Positions 35,017 to 44,322 of a DNA stretch of 64,000 nt are shown here, one piece after another; within the stretch, counting starts at the first letter, position 1; each line of letters begins with the position of its first letter. Below the pieces are notes generated by a model. It ran no database searches. It was not told where the DNA came from and saw only the letters and a list, made by a program, of their open reading frames with translations. Position numbers and translations under genes: made by a program. Source of the stretch: Rhodococcus sp. PAMC28707 (GTDB lineage: Bacteria; Actinomycetota; Actinomycetes; Mycobacteriales; Mycobacteriaceae); NCBI RefSeq assembly GCF_004795915.1, contig NZ_CP039253.1:1860001-1924000 (forward strand), in the 5' to 3' direction.

Positions 35017-36753
35017 ATGTCGACCCCGCAGGACTTATCGGACAAGCAATCACCGGACAAACAGTCACCGGACGTCAAACCCCGTAGCCGAGACGTCACG
35101 GACGGTTTGGAGAAGACCGCTGCGCGCGGGATGCTTCGAGCCGTCGGGATGGGTGACAAGGACTGGGGTAAATCTCAGATCGGCGTCGCGTCGTCGTGGA
35201 ACGAGATCACCCCGTGCAACCTCTCGCTCGAGCGCCTCGCCAAGGCCGTGAAGGTCGGCGTCCATGCCGCCGGCGGCTATCCGCTCGAATTCGGCACCAT
35301 CTCCGTGTCCGACGGCATCTCCATGGGCCATGAAGGCATGCACTTCTCGCTGGTATCTCGCGAGGTGATCGCCGACAGCGTCGAGACCGTCGTCAGCGCG
35401 GAACGGCTCGACGGATCGGTACTTCTCGCCGGTTGCGACAAATCACTGCCCGGCATGCTGATGGCTGCCGCAAGACTGGACCTTGCCAGCGTCTTCCTCT
35501 ACGCCGGTTCGACACTGCCAGGCTTCGCAACGCTGTCCGATGGCAGCGAGCACCAAGTCACCATCATCGACGCGTTCGAAGCCGTCGGTGCCTGCTCACG
35601 CGGACTGATGTCGCGCGCCGACGTCGACACCATCGAACGCGCAATCTGCCCCGGCGAAGGTGCCTGCGGCGGCATGTACACCGCCAACACGATGGCCAGT
35701 GCCGCAGAAGCCATGGGCATGTCCCTGCCGGGCAGCGCATCCCCGCCCGCGCCGGACCGTCGACGCGACGGATTTGCCCACGCAAGTGGTGAAGCCGTCG
35801 TCGAACTCCTTCGCCGCGGAATCACCTCACGCGACATCATGACCAAGGAAGCATTCGAGAACGCGATCGCTGTAGTCATGGCCTTCGGCGGATCGACCAA
35901 CGCCGTGCTGCACCTACTGGCCATCGCCCACGAAGCAGAAGTCGAACTCACCCTCGACGACTTCGTCCGAGTCGGCGCCAAAGTTCCGCACCTCGCCGAC
36001 GTCAAGCCGTTCGGCAAGCACGTCATGACCGACGTCGACGCCATCGGTGGCGTCCCAGTGGTCATGAAAGCGCTGCTCGACGCGGGGCTCATGCACGGTG
36101 ACTGCCTCACCGTCACCGGAAAGACCGTGGCGGAGAACCTCGCTCACATCGCGCCCCCGGATCCCGACGGCAAGGTGCTGCGCGCACTCGACAAGCCCAT
36201 CCATCCGACCGGCGGCATCACCATCCTCAAGGGCTCTCTCGCCCCCGGGGGCGCCGTCGTCAAATCCGCCGGATTCGATTCCGACGTATTCACCGGCACT
36301 GCAAGGGTTTTCGAACGCGAACGCGCCGCAATGGACGCCCTCGAAGACGGCACCATCACCGCAGGTGACGTCGTCGTCATCCGCTACGAAGGACCCAAGG
36401 GCGGCCCAGGCATGCGCGAAATGCTCGCCATCACCGGAGCCATCAAGGGCGCAGGTCTCGGCAAAGACGTCCTGCTGCTCACCGACGGCCGCTTCTCCGG
36501 AGGCACCACAGGCCTCTGTGTCGGCCACGTCGCACCCGAAGCCGTCGACGGTGGCCCAGTGGCCCTCGTACGCGACGGCGACCAGATCCGCCTCGACGTC
36601 GGAAAAGGCACACTGGACCTGCTTGTCGACGAAGAAGAACTCGCAAAGCGCAAGGAGGGTTGGGCGCCGCTACCTGCGCGATACACGCGCGGCGTGCTCG
36701 CGAAGTACGCCAAACTCGTCGGCTCGGCATCCCAGGGTGCCGTGCTCATCTAG
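35017..36753 (+). CDS. ilvD: Dihydroxy-acid dehydratase
   Basis: This 578-residue enzyme makes 2-keto-isovalerate and 2-keto-3-methylvalerate, the third step of valine and isoleucine synthesis. Iron-sulphur ligand cysteines are seen in the family segments [16 protein letters not shown] and [14 protein letters not shown]. The C-terminal part has [11 protein letters not shown] and [20 protein letters not shown] lies 5 nt before ATG 35017. The N-terminus has a short repeat ([11 protein letters not shown]) absent from most relatives. No other ilv gene is present in the window. Several hairpins follow the stop. Confidence 0.96.
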   Translation: MSTPQDLSDKQSPDKQSPDVKPRSRDVTDGLEKTAARGMLRAVGMGDKDWGKSQIGVASSWNEITPCNLSLERLAKAVKVGVHAAGGYPLEFGTISVSDGISMGHEGMHFSLVSREVIADSVETVVSAERLDGSVLLAGCDKSLPGMLMAAARLDLASVFLYAGSTLPGFATLSDGSEHQVTIIDAFEAVGACSRGLMSRADVDTIERAICPGEGACGGMYTANTMASAAEAMGMSLPGSASPPAPDRRRDGFAHASGEAVVELLRRGITSRDIMTKEAFENAIAVVMAFGGSTNAVLHLLAIAHEAEVELTLDDFVRVGAKVPHLADVKPFGKHVMTDVDAIGGVPVVMKALLDAGLMHGDCLTVTGKTVAENLAHIAPPDPDGKVLRALDKPIHPTGGITILKGSLAPGGAVVKSAGFDSDVFTGTARVFERERAAMDALEDGTITAGDVVVIRYEGPKGGPGMREMLAITGAIKGAGLGKDVLLLTDGRFSGGTTGLCVGHVAPEAVDGGPVALVRDGDQIRLDVGKGTLDLLVDEEELAKRKEGWAPLPARYTRGVLAKYAKLVGSASQGAVLI

Positions 36754-36760
36754 CCCCTCG

Positions 36761-36869
36761 CGCCGGCCGGCGGGTTCGTCGGCCGGCGGGTGGGAACGCG
36801 GCCGCCCGATCGCTTGAATGGCCACCTCGAGCCAACTAATCGTATGAATGTGCCATTGAAGCGATCGGG
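36761..36869. repeat. Two inverted repeats after ilvD
   Basis: First repeat: arms 36761-36769 and 36780-36788 (cgccggccg / cggccggcg) with a 10-nt loop, 7 bp after the ilvD stop, a likely terminator. Second repeat: arms 36805-36822 and 36852-36869, 18 bp with one mismatch around a 29-bp centre. Together with the 28-bp hairpin that follows they fill the whole interval. Confidence 0.6.
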
Positions 36870-36894
36870 GTGGCGGGTAAGCAGTGAGAGCCGC

Positions 36895-36952
36895 GAAACA
36901 CGAGTGGGCCATCGCGACAGTCGAGACTGTCGCGATGGCCCACTCGTGTTTC
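36895..36952. terminator. Perfect 28-bp hairpin between ilvD and the serine protease gene
   Basis: Arms 36895-36922 and 36925-36952 are exact reverse complements separated by 2 bp. It lies 11 bp from the end of the convergent protease gene. It is flanked by AAA and TTT inside the stem base, so it would stop transcription from both sides. It shares the core TGGGCCATCGC with the hairpin at 1344-1381. Confidence 0.85.
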
Positions 36953-36962
36953 CAAGGGTGCG

Positions 36963-37619
36963 TCAGGGAATCGGGCTGAACCCGGTTCCTACTGCATTTC
37001 CTGCGTTGATGTGACGAAGAATCGCATCGATGTTGGTACCGACCTCGGGTCCGAAGCAGGCGACACCGAGGTAGGCGTTGACCATGCCGACCAGCGTTGT
37101 ACCCACGACGACCGGACTTCCCGAATCACCTTCGACGACGCACAGCTGAGACCAGGTCTCCTGGGACTGCAGAATGTCGCCGTACGCAATACCGCACGTG
37201 TTGCCGGTGGTGCGGCCCTCTTTGCACACGATGTTGGGGAATGACGTCGGCGGGCCGACGTTGGTGATGGTGACGTTCCCGATGCGGTTGACTGGAACGA
37301 CCTTGGCGCGGTCGAACTCGATGACGGCGTAGTCGTACTCAGGGTTGGAGAATGCGATGCGTCCTACGACTCCGGCATCGGCGTTGGCCTCAGCCGCGAT
37401 TGTTGCACCCGCGCCACCGCAGTGACCAGCGGTGATTCCGACCAGGCGACCTGCTGCGTCGTTACCGATCGTGGTGAGCGTGCACTCGGCACTGTTGGCC
37501 ACGACGATTCCGGAGCCCCCTCCCAGAACCGCCGGAGCTGCAGCAGATGCGGTCCCTACCCCGACGCTGGCTGCAACGGCGGCGGCCGCAACGACAACCA
37601 GCATGAACTTCTTCAACAA
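36963..37619 (-). CDS. Secreted chymotrypsin-fold (S1) serine protease
   Basis: This 218-residue protein has a signal peptide (MLKKFMLVVVAAAAVAASVG, cleavage near ASAAAP). The catalytic triad is visible: His in TAGHC, Asp in EYDYAVIEF and Ser in EGDSGSPV. Cysteine pairs around the His and Ser are in normal positions. The spacing resembles streptogrisin/alpha-lytic-type proteases, but there is no long pro-region; only about 15 residues separate signal and mature domain. It is probably released to the medium. The target is unknown. The start is ATG 37619. Confidence 0.9.
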   Translation of the reverse strand: MLKKFMLVVVAAAAVAASVGVGTASAAAPAVLGGGSGIVVANSAECTLTTIGNDAAGRLVGITAGHCGGAGATIAAEANADAGVVGRIAFSNPEYDYAVIEFDRAKVVPVNRIGNVTITNVGPPTSFPNIVCKEGRTTGNTCGIAYGDILQSQETWSQLCVVEGDSGSPVVVGTTLVGMVNAYLGVACFGPEVGTNIDAILRHINAGNAVGTGFSPIP

Positions 37620-37697
37620 TGTATTCCCTCTCCAGCGGTGTCCGCAGACACTAGCAATAAGTAGCGCCGATGGACGAGTGCGTGGGGAAATATGTTT

Positions 37698-38420
37698 TCA
37701 CTGCGCTTTCTGCTCCAGTGCAGCGAGCGTGGATCGTGCTACCTCGAGTTGCCGGCTCAATTCTGCTACGCGTTGTGCTGCTTCCTCGCGTGCGTGTGAA
37801 ATGACAGCCTCGACGGCGTCCCGTGCCGAGTCGTCGCCGAGTTCGCGTACGGCACGCGAGACCGACTCCGGCGAAACCGGCTGTGCCTTGCCCGGACGAC
37901 GCGCGCCGTGCGTGACCGTCACCGACCAGTCGTTGTCCGGGCCGGCGTGGATGGTGACGCTGACGCTGTCGGGGCCCTTCTTACCTTTGCGCGCTGCAGG
38001 CGGCTTCGGAGCCGTGGCTGGTCGCGGCGGCACTGGTGTCAGCGCCGGCTTCACAGCAGCAGCCTTGACCGGTTTGAGCGGCGCGACAGGTTCGGTCCAC
38101 TCGGCTATCTCGACCTTCGCCGGGGCAGGCTTGGTGGCCGCCGGTGTCGCCTTGGCGACACCTGACTCAGGGTTGCGCGTCATCCGCAGTTCCTCGGCTT
38201 CGAACGGAAGCTCGTCGTTGACGCCCTTCGGCGAGATGGTGACGGTGTTGCCGTCGACGGACACGACCTTGGCAGAGGTGCCTTCGGGGAGTCCGAGGCT
38301 CGGCGTTGCCTCGATCAGGTAAACGGTGGCGCGCCGCCCCCCGGCGACTGCGGCGGCGAGAGTCTCCAGGTTTTCGGGCGTGAGTGCGTCGGTCTTCGGC
38401 GATCGTCTACGCGGTGGCAT
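37698..38420 (-). CDS. Basic, Pro/Ala/Lys-rich protein of unknown function (possibly DUF6319)
   Basis: This 240-residue cytoplasmic protein has an N-terminal compact part (residues 1-85) that starts MPPRRRSPKTDALTPENLETLAAA and looks like a small beta-rich nucleic-acid or ligand-binding fold. The middle is disordered (PAATKPAPAKVE to RKGKKG). The C-terminal part (about 155-240) has SVTIHAGPDNDWSVTVTHG followed by a coiled coil (AREEAAQRVAELSRQLEVARS). The start is ATG 38420, with GAGAGG about 9 nt upstream. I think it belongs to an actinobacterial DUF family, but this is from memory. It is divergent from plsB. Confidence 0.7.
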   Translation of the reverse strand: MPPRRRSPKTDALTPENLETLAAAVAGGRRATVYLIEATPSLGLPEGTSAKVVSVDGNTVTISPKGVNDELPFEAEELRMTRNPESGVAKATPAATKPAPAKVEIAEWTEPVAPLKPVKAAAVKPALTPVPPRPATAPKPPAARKGKKGPDSVSVTIHAGPDNDWSVTVTHGARRPGKAQPVSPESVSRAVRELGDDSARDAVEAVISHAREEAAQRVAELSRQLEVARSTLAALEQKAQ

Positions 38421-38599
38421 CCAAGCGGCCTCTCTCGAAAGTGTTTGCGAATACTGTCCCACAAACTCGGGCAGTACTGCACTGAGCCGGGAAGTCGTCG
38501 GCAATTCTTGCGCACTGCTCGGGTTCGAGTGAAGTCGGAGTAGGGGTCGCGAGATCGGAAACCCCCTGATCGACCAGCGCTTCCGCGTAGCCTGACCTT

Positions 38600-38619
38600 C
38601 GTACCTGTAACGAGGTACG
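38600..38619. promoter_or_regulatory. Inverted repeat in the plsB leader
   Basis: Arms cgtacct (38600-38606) and aggtacg (38613-38619) pair perfectly around 6 bp, 17 bp before the plsB start. A TAGCCT sequence at 38588-38593 could be the -10 element, placing this repeat at the transcript start. It could be an operator or a small leader hairpin. Confidence 0.4.
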
Positions 38620-38635
38620 GAACAGGAGTATTTCG

Positions 38636-41005
38636 GTGGACGACGTCGAATCGCGGATACAGAAGTCACACGACGTTCAGCAGGTCTACCTCTTGGACGC
38701 TGCCTCGACACTCGAGGTACAAGCGTTGAATCAGTGGATCGATGCGACGACTCAGGAAGGCGCCCAACGTACACCGTCGGTCGTACTGTCGGGAGAAGCA
38801 TCGCACCAAGTCGCGGACACTGTCCGCGGCATCACCGAAGACCCGCTTCTAGTGCCGCTGAGAGTGACGCTGACGGAGAAGAAACGTAGAGGAATCCTCT
38901 ACCGGATATTCGCACCGCGCGGAAACTCCATGCCCACCAAGGCGTGGCAGCGATGGGTCACTGCTGACGACCCCGATCATTCGGCTGTCCTGGTCGGCGA
39001 GCCCGCCACGCTCAGCGAGTTGCAGGCGAGATTCGATCGGGTAGGTGGAACCTCGCTCTCCTCCTTCATTCGCAGGCAGGCCAGCCTCACGCTGGATCGC
39101 GCCGAACGCAATGTGATCGGTTCCGAGTACAAGATCCCGCGCTTCGTCGTCGAGGACATGACCGAGCAGAAGAAGTTCCACGATGGGATGAAAGAACTCG
39201 CCGAAAGGGTCGGCGAGAACCTCACCGACGTCGAGCGGCGCGTCCACGGAATTCTGGACGAAATGGTCGCCACCGAGACACGGCGTGCGGTGGAGATGTG
39301 GGGAACGCTCGGCGCGTACTTCTCGCGGGCATATCGCGTGGATGTCGATCGAACGAAGTTGCAGAAAGTCCGCGAGCTCAACAAGAACTATCCGCTGGTC
39401 TTCCTCCCGAACCATCGTTCCTATCTCGATCCACTGGTCCTGCGGCCCGCGCTGCTCGCCGAAGGACTCCCCCTCAATCATGTGATGGGCGGAATCAACG
39501 TCGGATTCTGGCCGTTGGGCCCGATCGCCAAACGCAGTGGCGTGGTACTCATCCAACGTAAGTTCTCCGATGAAATCTATAAGTGGACGCTGCGTCAGTA
39601 CATGAGTTTTCTGCTGAGCAAGCGATTCAACCTGGAGTGGTACATCGAGGGCGGACGCAGCCGGACGGGCAAACTACGGCCGCCGCGGTTCGGGTTGCTC
39701 ACCTACCTCGTCGACGCTCTCGACAGCAGCGACGCCGAGGATGTATATCTGGTTCCGACCTCGATTACCTACGACCGTTTGCACGAGGTCGGTGCCATGG
39801 CCGCGGAATCACATGGCGCGAAGAAGCAGGCCGAGGGTATCCGGATGGCGCTCGGATACATTCGCGCGCAGGGCAAACTACGCGGAAACGTGTACCTGAC
39901 ATTCGGTGAGCCGATCTCGGTCCGATCCATCGTCGATGCCAGCGAGGACAAGCGCGTCGCGGTCCAGCGGATCGCGATCAACGTCGCACACGCCATCAAC
40001 AATTCGACGCCGGTCACCCCGGCTGCGCTGGTGACGATGGCATTGCTCGGCATCGAAGACCGGGCTTTGAACGTGCACGAGATGTGGGCCATCATCGCCC
40101 CCCTCGCGTCGTACATCCACCGGCGCGGGTTGCCCACGGCCGGTGGCGTCGATATCAGCGAGGTCGACGTGGTTCGCGCGGCTGTCGTCGCGCAGGTCGC
40201 GGCGGGTGTTGTCAAGAGATTCGACGACGGCCCCGAGCCGGTGTTCTATCTTGCTCAGGACAAACATCTGGTCGCTGCATTCTTCCGCAACAACGCAATT
40301 CACTACTTCGTCATGCGTGCGATCGGCGAACTGGTCACCTTGCCGGATCAGGGTCAGACAACGGCATCGACGCCGGAGACGATGTGGGCGTCTGCACTCG
40401 CATTGCGAGACCTACTGAAATTCGAATTCTTCTTCGGAGACAAGAAGGAGTTCGGTGAACGACTCGAGACCGAGGTCGAACTCATCGATCCGAACTGGCG
40501 GGCCAATTTGTCCGACCCCGATTACGCAGTGCGACAACTCCAATCACAGGACTTGCACCTCGCACACCGCGTGCTGCAGCCGATCATGGAGGCATACCAG
40601 GTCGTTGCCGATCAGTTGATGCTGCTGCCGGTGGATGCGGAGTTCGACAAGACTGTCTTCATAGCCCAATGCTTGGGTGCCGCTCAGACCCGTCGGCTAC
40701 GGCAGCAGCTCGACCACAGCGAGTCCATTTCGGGCGAATTGTTCGACACCGCTTTGCAATTGGCCGAGAACCGGAATCTCATCGATCCCGCCGTGGAAAA
40801 TGTGGCCCAGTGCCGACGCGACTTCGCCCGGGAGATCAACGAGTGGGCGCGTAAGTCCAGATTGATTCGCGACATGGCTCGGCGACAGCTGAACGAGGTC
40901 GACCCGATCAACTCACCGGACGGCTCGCTGTGCCGCGACAAACCCAAAAATGACACACCGAACAGCAACAAACCGGACAGCGCCGAGCCTGGAGACGAGG
41001 GCTGA
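38636..41005 (+). CDS. plsB: Glycerol-3-phosphate 1-O-acyltransferase
   Basis: This 789-residue membrane-associated enzyme makes 1-acyl-glycerol 3-phosphate, the first step of phospholipid and triacylglycerol synthesis. The acyltransferase block is NHRSYLDPLVLRPAL (H-x4-D, around residue 258). Block III is EGGRSRTGKLRPPRFG, and block IV follows. The length agrees with mycobacterial PlsB2. GTG 38636 follows AGGAG at 8 nt. Its stop shares a base with the ATG of the HAD-acyltransferase gene (TGATG), so the next acylation enzyme is translationally coupled. A palindrome upstream may mediate lipid-responsive control. Confidence 0.93.
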   Translation: MDDVESRIQKSHDVQQVYLLDAASTLEVQALNQWIDATTQEGAQRTPSVVLSGEASHQVADTVRGITEDPLLVPLRVTLTEKKRRGILYRIFAPRGNSMPTKAWQRWVTADDPDHSAVLVGEPATLSELQARFDRVGGTSLSSFIRRQASLTLDRAERNVIGSEYKIPRFVVEDMTEQKKFHDGMKELAERVGENLTDVERRVHGILDEMVATETRRAVEMWGTLGAYFSRAYRVDVDRTKLQKVRELNKNYPLVFLPNHRSYLDPLVLRPALLAEGLPLNHVMGGINVGFWPLGPIAKRSGVVLIQRKFSDEIYKWTLRQYMSFLLSKRFNLEWYIEGGRSRTGKLRPPRFGLLTYLVDALDSSDAEDVYLVPTSITYDRLHEVGAMAAESHGAKKQAEGIRMALGYIRAQGKLRGNVYLTFGEPISVRSIVDASEDKRVAVQRIAINVAHAINNSTPVTPAALVTMALLGIEDRALNVHEMWAIIAPLASYIHRRGLPTAGGVDISEVDVVRAAVVAQVAAGVVKRFDDGPEPVFYLAQDKHLVAAFFRNNAIHYFVMRAIGELVTLPDQGQTTASTPETMWASALALRDLLKFEFFFGDKKEFGERLETEVELIDPNWRANLSDPDYAVRQLQSQDLHLAHRVLQPIMEAYQVVADQLMLLPVDAEFDKTVFIAQCLGAAQTRRLRQQLDHSESISGELFDTALQLAENRNLIDPAVENVAQCRRDFAREINEWARKSRLIRDMARRQLNEVDPINSPDGSLCRDKPKNDTPNSNKPDSAEPGDEG

Positions 41006-42432
41006 TGACTCAGCTGGCCGATCAGTTGACAGCTATCGCCGAGGCGCCTGCGGGGCCGGGCACTGCAGCGTTCTTCGATCTCGACGGCACCTTGATCAAC
41101 GGCTTCTCTGCGAAAGCAGTGTTCCTGGAACGACTGAAGACCCTCGACGTGACGGTGCGCGAACTGTGGGAAATCTCGAGCGCAGTCGTCGAGATGCGCA
41201 TGCGGAACTCCCCTGTCGACAATTTGATGGGCAAGGCCGTCAAGGGCCTGGAGGGTCGCCGCGACGAGGATCTGATGACGCAGGCATACACGTTGTTCCG
41301 CAACGAGATTGCACCGATGATCTACCCGCAGGCTCGCATTCTCGTCGAAGCGCACCGGCATGCAGGCCATCGCTTGATCATCGCCACTTCGGCAACTCCG
41401 TACCAGGCGATTCCGGTACGAGAAGACATGATGTTCGACGAGTTGTTGTGCACGACGCCGGTTGTGACCGATGGGGTTCTGACCGGTGAACTGGTCGGAG
41501 ATTCGTTGTGGGGTCCGAGAAAAGCCCAGGCTGTCACCGACTATGCCGAGCGCGAGAAACTCGATCTCGCAGAGTGCTTCGTCTACTCGAACGGCGGCGA
41601 GGACGTCCCGATGCTGCTCGAAGCCGGACGGCCGGTCGCGTTGAATCCTGACGCCGAGCTCGACCGTTATGCAAAGAAGGCAGGGTGGCCGATATTGCGC
41701 CTGGAAAGCCCCAGACGTGGAACCGATCTCACTTCGGTAGTTCGTAGCACCGCTGCGATGGGGGCCGTGATCGCCAGCGCCGGCATCGGCATCGGGCTCG
41801 GCATCCTCACGCGCAGTCGGCGGACGGGCGCCAACATCACCTCCACCGTCGCACCGGACATCGCCTTGACGCTCGCCGGCATCGAACTCGACGTCACCGG
41901 TACCGAGAACGCCTGGTCCGCGCGGCCCGCAGTGTTCATGTTCAATCATCAAAGCGCCGCCGATTCACTCATCGTCACCTCGATTCTGCGCCGGGACATC
42001 ACCGCCGTCGCCAAGCGTGAACTCGAGCGTGATCCCCGGTTTGCGCTGCTCGGAATGATTTTCGACGTCGCGTACATCGATCGAGGCGATCCGGCCAAGG
42101 CACGTGAAGCGCTGCTCCCCGCCATCGAGAAGTTGCATTCGGGTATCTCGGTCGCGATCGCACCCGAAGGCACTCGGATGCCCACCTCCAGATTGGGACG
42201 CTTCAAGAAGGGTGGCTTTCATCTGGCGATGCAGGCCAAGGTCCCCATCGTTCCCATCGTCATCCACAATGCCGGCGACGTGATGTGGAAGAACGACTTC
42301 ACAGCGCATTCCGGTACCGTCAAGGTGACCGTCGGCGAACCGATTCCGACCACAGGCTGGGAACCGGACAAGCTCGACTCCTACATCGACGACGTCCGAT
42401 CGTATTTCGACAGAACGCTGGGATATGACTGA
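41005..42432 (+). CDS. plsC: HAD-IB phosphatase / PlsC acyltransferase fusion
   Basis: This is a 475-residue bifunctional protein. Residues 20-220 are a HAD-IB hydrolase with the nucleophile motif FFDLDGTLINGF and the late motif YSNGGEDVPML. A hydrophobic helix follows (around residues 250-270). Residues about 290-450 are a PlsC domain with NHQSAADS (H-x4-D) and APEGTRMPTSRLGRFKKG. It would acylate lysophosphatidic acid, and the HAD part may remove phosphate. This is the known mycobacterial layout (Rv2483c-like). It follows plsB with a one-base overlap and overlaps the cyclase gene by 8 bp. Confidence 0.9.
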   Translation: MTQLADQLTAIAEAPAGPGTAAFFDLDGTLINGFSAKAVFLERLKTLDVTVRELWEISSAVVEMRMRNSPVDNLMGKAVKGLEGRRDEDLMTQAYTLFRNEIAPMIYPQARILVEAHRHAGHRLIIATSATPYQAIPVREDMMFDELLCTTPVVTDGVLTGELVGDSLWGPRKAQAVTDYAEREKLDLAECFVYSNGGEDVPMLLEAGRPVALNPDAELDRYAKKAGWPILRLESPRRGTDLTSVVRSTAAMGAVIASAGIGIGLGILTRSRRTGANITSTVAPDIALTLAGIELDVTGTENAWSARPAVFMFNHQSAADSLIVTSILRRDITAVAKRELERDPRFALLGMIFDVAYIDRGDPAKAREALLPAIEKLHSGISVAIAPEGTRMPTSRLGRFKKGGFHLAMQAKVPIVPIVIHNAGDVMWKNDFTAHSGTVKVTVGEPIPTTGWEPDKLDSYIDDVRSYFDRTLGYD

Positions 42433-43459
42433 AAATCAGATCAGTTCGGTTGTGCAGACCGAGATCGAGAACACTCTTCTCGGTGGCGAACGGAAGTACA
42501 CGCGAGCCGATATCGCCGAAAAGTCCGGCCTTCCGCTCGAACGGGTGGTGCAGCTGTGGATCGCTATGGGCTTTCCGGTCCACACCGACCCCTCCGCGGT
42601 CATGTACACCGATGCCGATCTCGATGCTTTGCACCTGATCACGAGCCTCACCGAACAGAAGGTGATCAAGCCGGAGATGGAGGTCGCCATCGCGCGCACT
42701 CTCGGGCAGTCGATGTCCCGGCTCGCCGAATGGCAGGTGGCCGTAGTCAATTCCCACATTCTCGACCGAATCACCTCTCATTCCGACAGCGAGGATCCCG
42801 CCGATCTGGACGTGATCCGACGCGACGCGAGATCCATTGCAGCGCAAACGGTTCCCACCCTCGAAGCACTGCAGTCCTATACCTGGCGCCGACACCTGGC
42901 TGCCACAGCAGGCCGGTCCGTCACCGGCCCGACCGAGGAAACCACCAGCCGCGTCCTCGCCGTCGGATTCGCGGACATGGTCGGCTACACCAGCCTGACC
43001 CGACGCCTCGGTATCGAGGAACTGACGACGCTGCTCGAGGAGTTCGAGTCGATCGCCACGGACATCATCGCCCGTGGCCGCGGGTCCGTCATCAAGAATG
43101 TCGGCGACGAGGTCATGTTCAGTGCGCAGACCGCAGAAGATGCGGCTCACATCGCTCTCGATCTCCAGCATGCGTTCGATGCACACGAGGACATGCCCGA
43201 ACTCCGCATCGGTTTGGCATGGGGATCGGTGCTCGCCCGATACGGTGACCTGTACGGCTCGGTCGTCAACATCGCTGCCAGACTTACCAGTTCAGCACAT
43301 CCGGGAACCATTCTGGTGGACACCGCGATGACCGGGATGCTCGACGGCGACTCCGAGTTCCGCCTCAAAGCCATCAGATCCCTGCGGGTGCGTGGTTTCC
43401 ACAAACTCAAGCCTCATGCACTGCGCAGAAGCACGGACGATCAGCCTAAGGAACGGTAG
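42425..43459 (+). CDS. Class III adenylate cyclase with N-terminal regulatory domain
   Basis: This is a 344-residue soluble cyclase. Residues 1 to about 165 form a helical regulatory domain of the Rv1264/Rv2212 type (ADIAEKSGLPLERVVQLWIAMGFP). The catalytic domain has both metal Asp residues (FADMVGYTSL and VGDEVMF), the adenine-specifying Lys in IKNVGDE, and transition-state Asn/Arg in VVNIAARL, so it should make cAMP as a dimer. In mycobacteria such domains sense pH or fatty acids. It overlaps the phospholipid acyltransferase gene by 8 bp, which suggests cAMP production is tied to lipid synthesis. Confidence 0.9.
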   Translation: MTENQISSVVQTEIENTLLGGERKYTRADIAEKSGLPLERVVQLWIAMGFPVHTDPSAVMYTDADLDALHLITSLTEQKVIKPEMEVAIARTLGQSMSRLAEWQVAVVNSHILDRITSHSDSEDPADLDVIRRDARSIAAQTVPTLEALQSYTWRRHLAATAGRSVTGPTEETTSRVLAVGFADMVGYTSLTRRLGIEELTTLLEEFESIATDIIARGRGSVIKNVGDEVMFSAQTAEDAAHIALDLQHAFDAHEDMPELRIGLAWGSVLARYGDLYGSVVNIAARLTSSAHPGTILVDTAMTGMLDGDSEFRLKAIRSLRVRGFHKLKPHALRRSTDDQPKER

Positions 43460-43523
43460 CCGTCCACGGACCGATAGCCTGGGGTCTGTCCGCACCACTC
43501 GCCAGTAACCAAGAGGAACAAAG

Positions 43524-43904
43524 ATGATCGGCGCCGTCAGCGGCCTGTTGTATGCGATGTCACTGGTCGTCGGCGTATGGGTTCTCGTCAAACTTGCTTC
43601 GAACAGCCCGGTACTGCTGAAGAACCGAGCGGATCGTGCCCTCTTCTGGACCATCTCAGCGACAGAGGTAGTAGTTTTCGCGCAGGCCATCATCGGGTTT
43701 GTCGCGATGTTCACCAGTGATCGAGAGATTCATCGGCTCACCTTCGGCGCCTACCTGATCGGCTTGCTGCTACTGCTTCCGATCGGTACGTGGTGGTCGC
43801 TAGGAGATCGCTCTCGCGGCGGCACAGCGGTTCTGCTGGTCGCCGTCCTCACCCTCGCAGCCATGGTGCTGCGCCTGAGCCAGATATGGGCCGGATATGC
43901 CTGA
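43524..43904 (+). CDS. Four-helix membrane protein, unknown function
   Basis: This 126-residue protein has four hydrophobic helices, starting MIGAVSGLLYAMSLVVGVWV. The second segment includes ATEVVVFAQAIIGFVAMF. AAGAGGAAC lies just before ATG 43524. It overlaps the next membrane-protein gene by 8 bp, and the two probably form a pair in one complex. Similar gene pairs appear in related genomes according to memory. I recognise no function. Confidence 0.75.
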   Translation: MIGAVSGLLYAMSLVVGVWVLVKLASNSPVLLKNRADRALFWTISATEVVVFAQAIIGFVAMFTSDREIHRLTFGAYLIGLLLLLPIGTWWSLGDRSRGGTAVLLVAVLTLAAMVLRLSQIWAGYA

Positions 43905-44322
43905 TACTTCCCAAGACGACAGCCTGAAGAAAGCAACCCGTACCGGTTTCGGCCGCTTCCTCATCGCGGTCTACGCAGTCTTCGCGGTCGCGGCGACATC
44001 GAGATCTCTGGTCCAGCTGACGACGCGCTTCGACGAAGCTCCGTTCGCGTATGTCTTGTCGGCGGTGGCAGCGGTGGTCTACATCATCGCGACCGTCGGG
44101 CTCGCGCGAGCAACCGAGGCTTCGCGACGCGTGGTGATGGTCTCCTGCATCATCGAGCTGGTCGGAGTGCTGGCCGTGGGCGCTCTCAGCTACATTCAGC
44201 CCGACGATTTCCCCGACGCGACAGTGTGGTCCCACTTCGGGCAGGGATACGTGTTCATCCCGGTGATTCTCCCGATTGCCGGGCTGTGGTGGCTGCGTCG
44301 CACCCGCAACGCTGGGGCCTAG
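43897..44322 (+). CDS. Four-helix membrane protein, unknown function (partner of preceding gene)
   Basis: This 141-residue protein has a short charged N-terminus (MPDTSQDDSLKKATRTGFG) and four hydrophobic helices. The third includes VVMVSCIIELVGVLAVGAL and the tail is basic (WWLRRTRNAGA). The ATG lies within the end of the preceding gene (8-bp overlap), implying coupled translation. The last 4 bp overlap the convergent SRPBCC gene. Its layout resembles the conserved actinobacterial small membrane proteins seen next to LigD or cyclase genes, but no role is known to me. Confidence 0.75.
   Translation: MPDTSQDDSLKKATRTGFGRFLIAVYAVFAVAATSRSLVQLTTRFDEAPFAYVLSAVAAVVYIIATVGLARATEASRRVVMVSCIIELVGVLAVGALSYIQPDDFPDATVWSHFGQGYVFIPVILPIAGLWWLRRTRNAGA

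Noticed and set aside
36098..36817. A 239-codon plus-strand frame within ilvD
   Set aside because: It is an out-of-frame shadow of ilvD rich in Ser/Pro/Arg with no motif or ribosome site.
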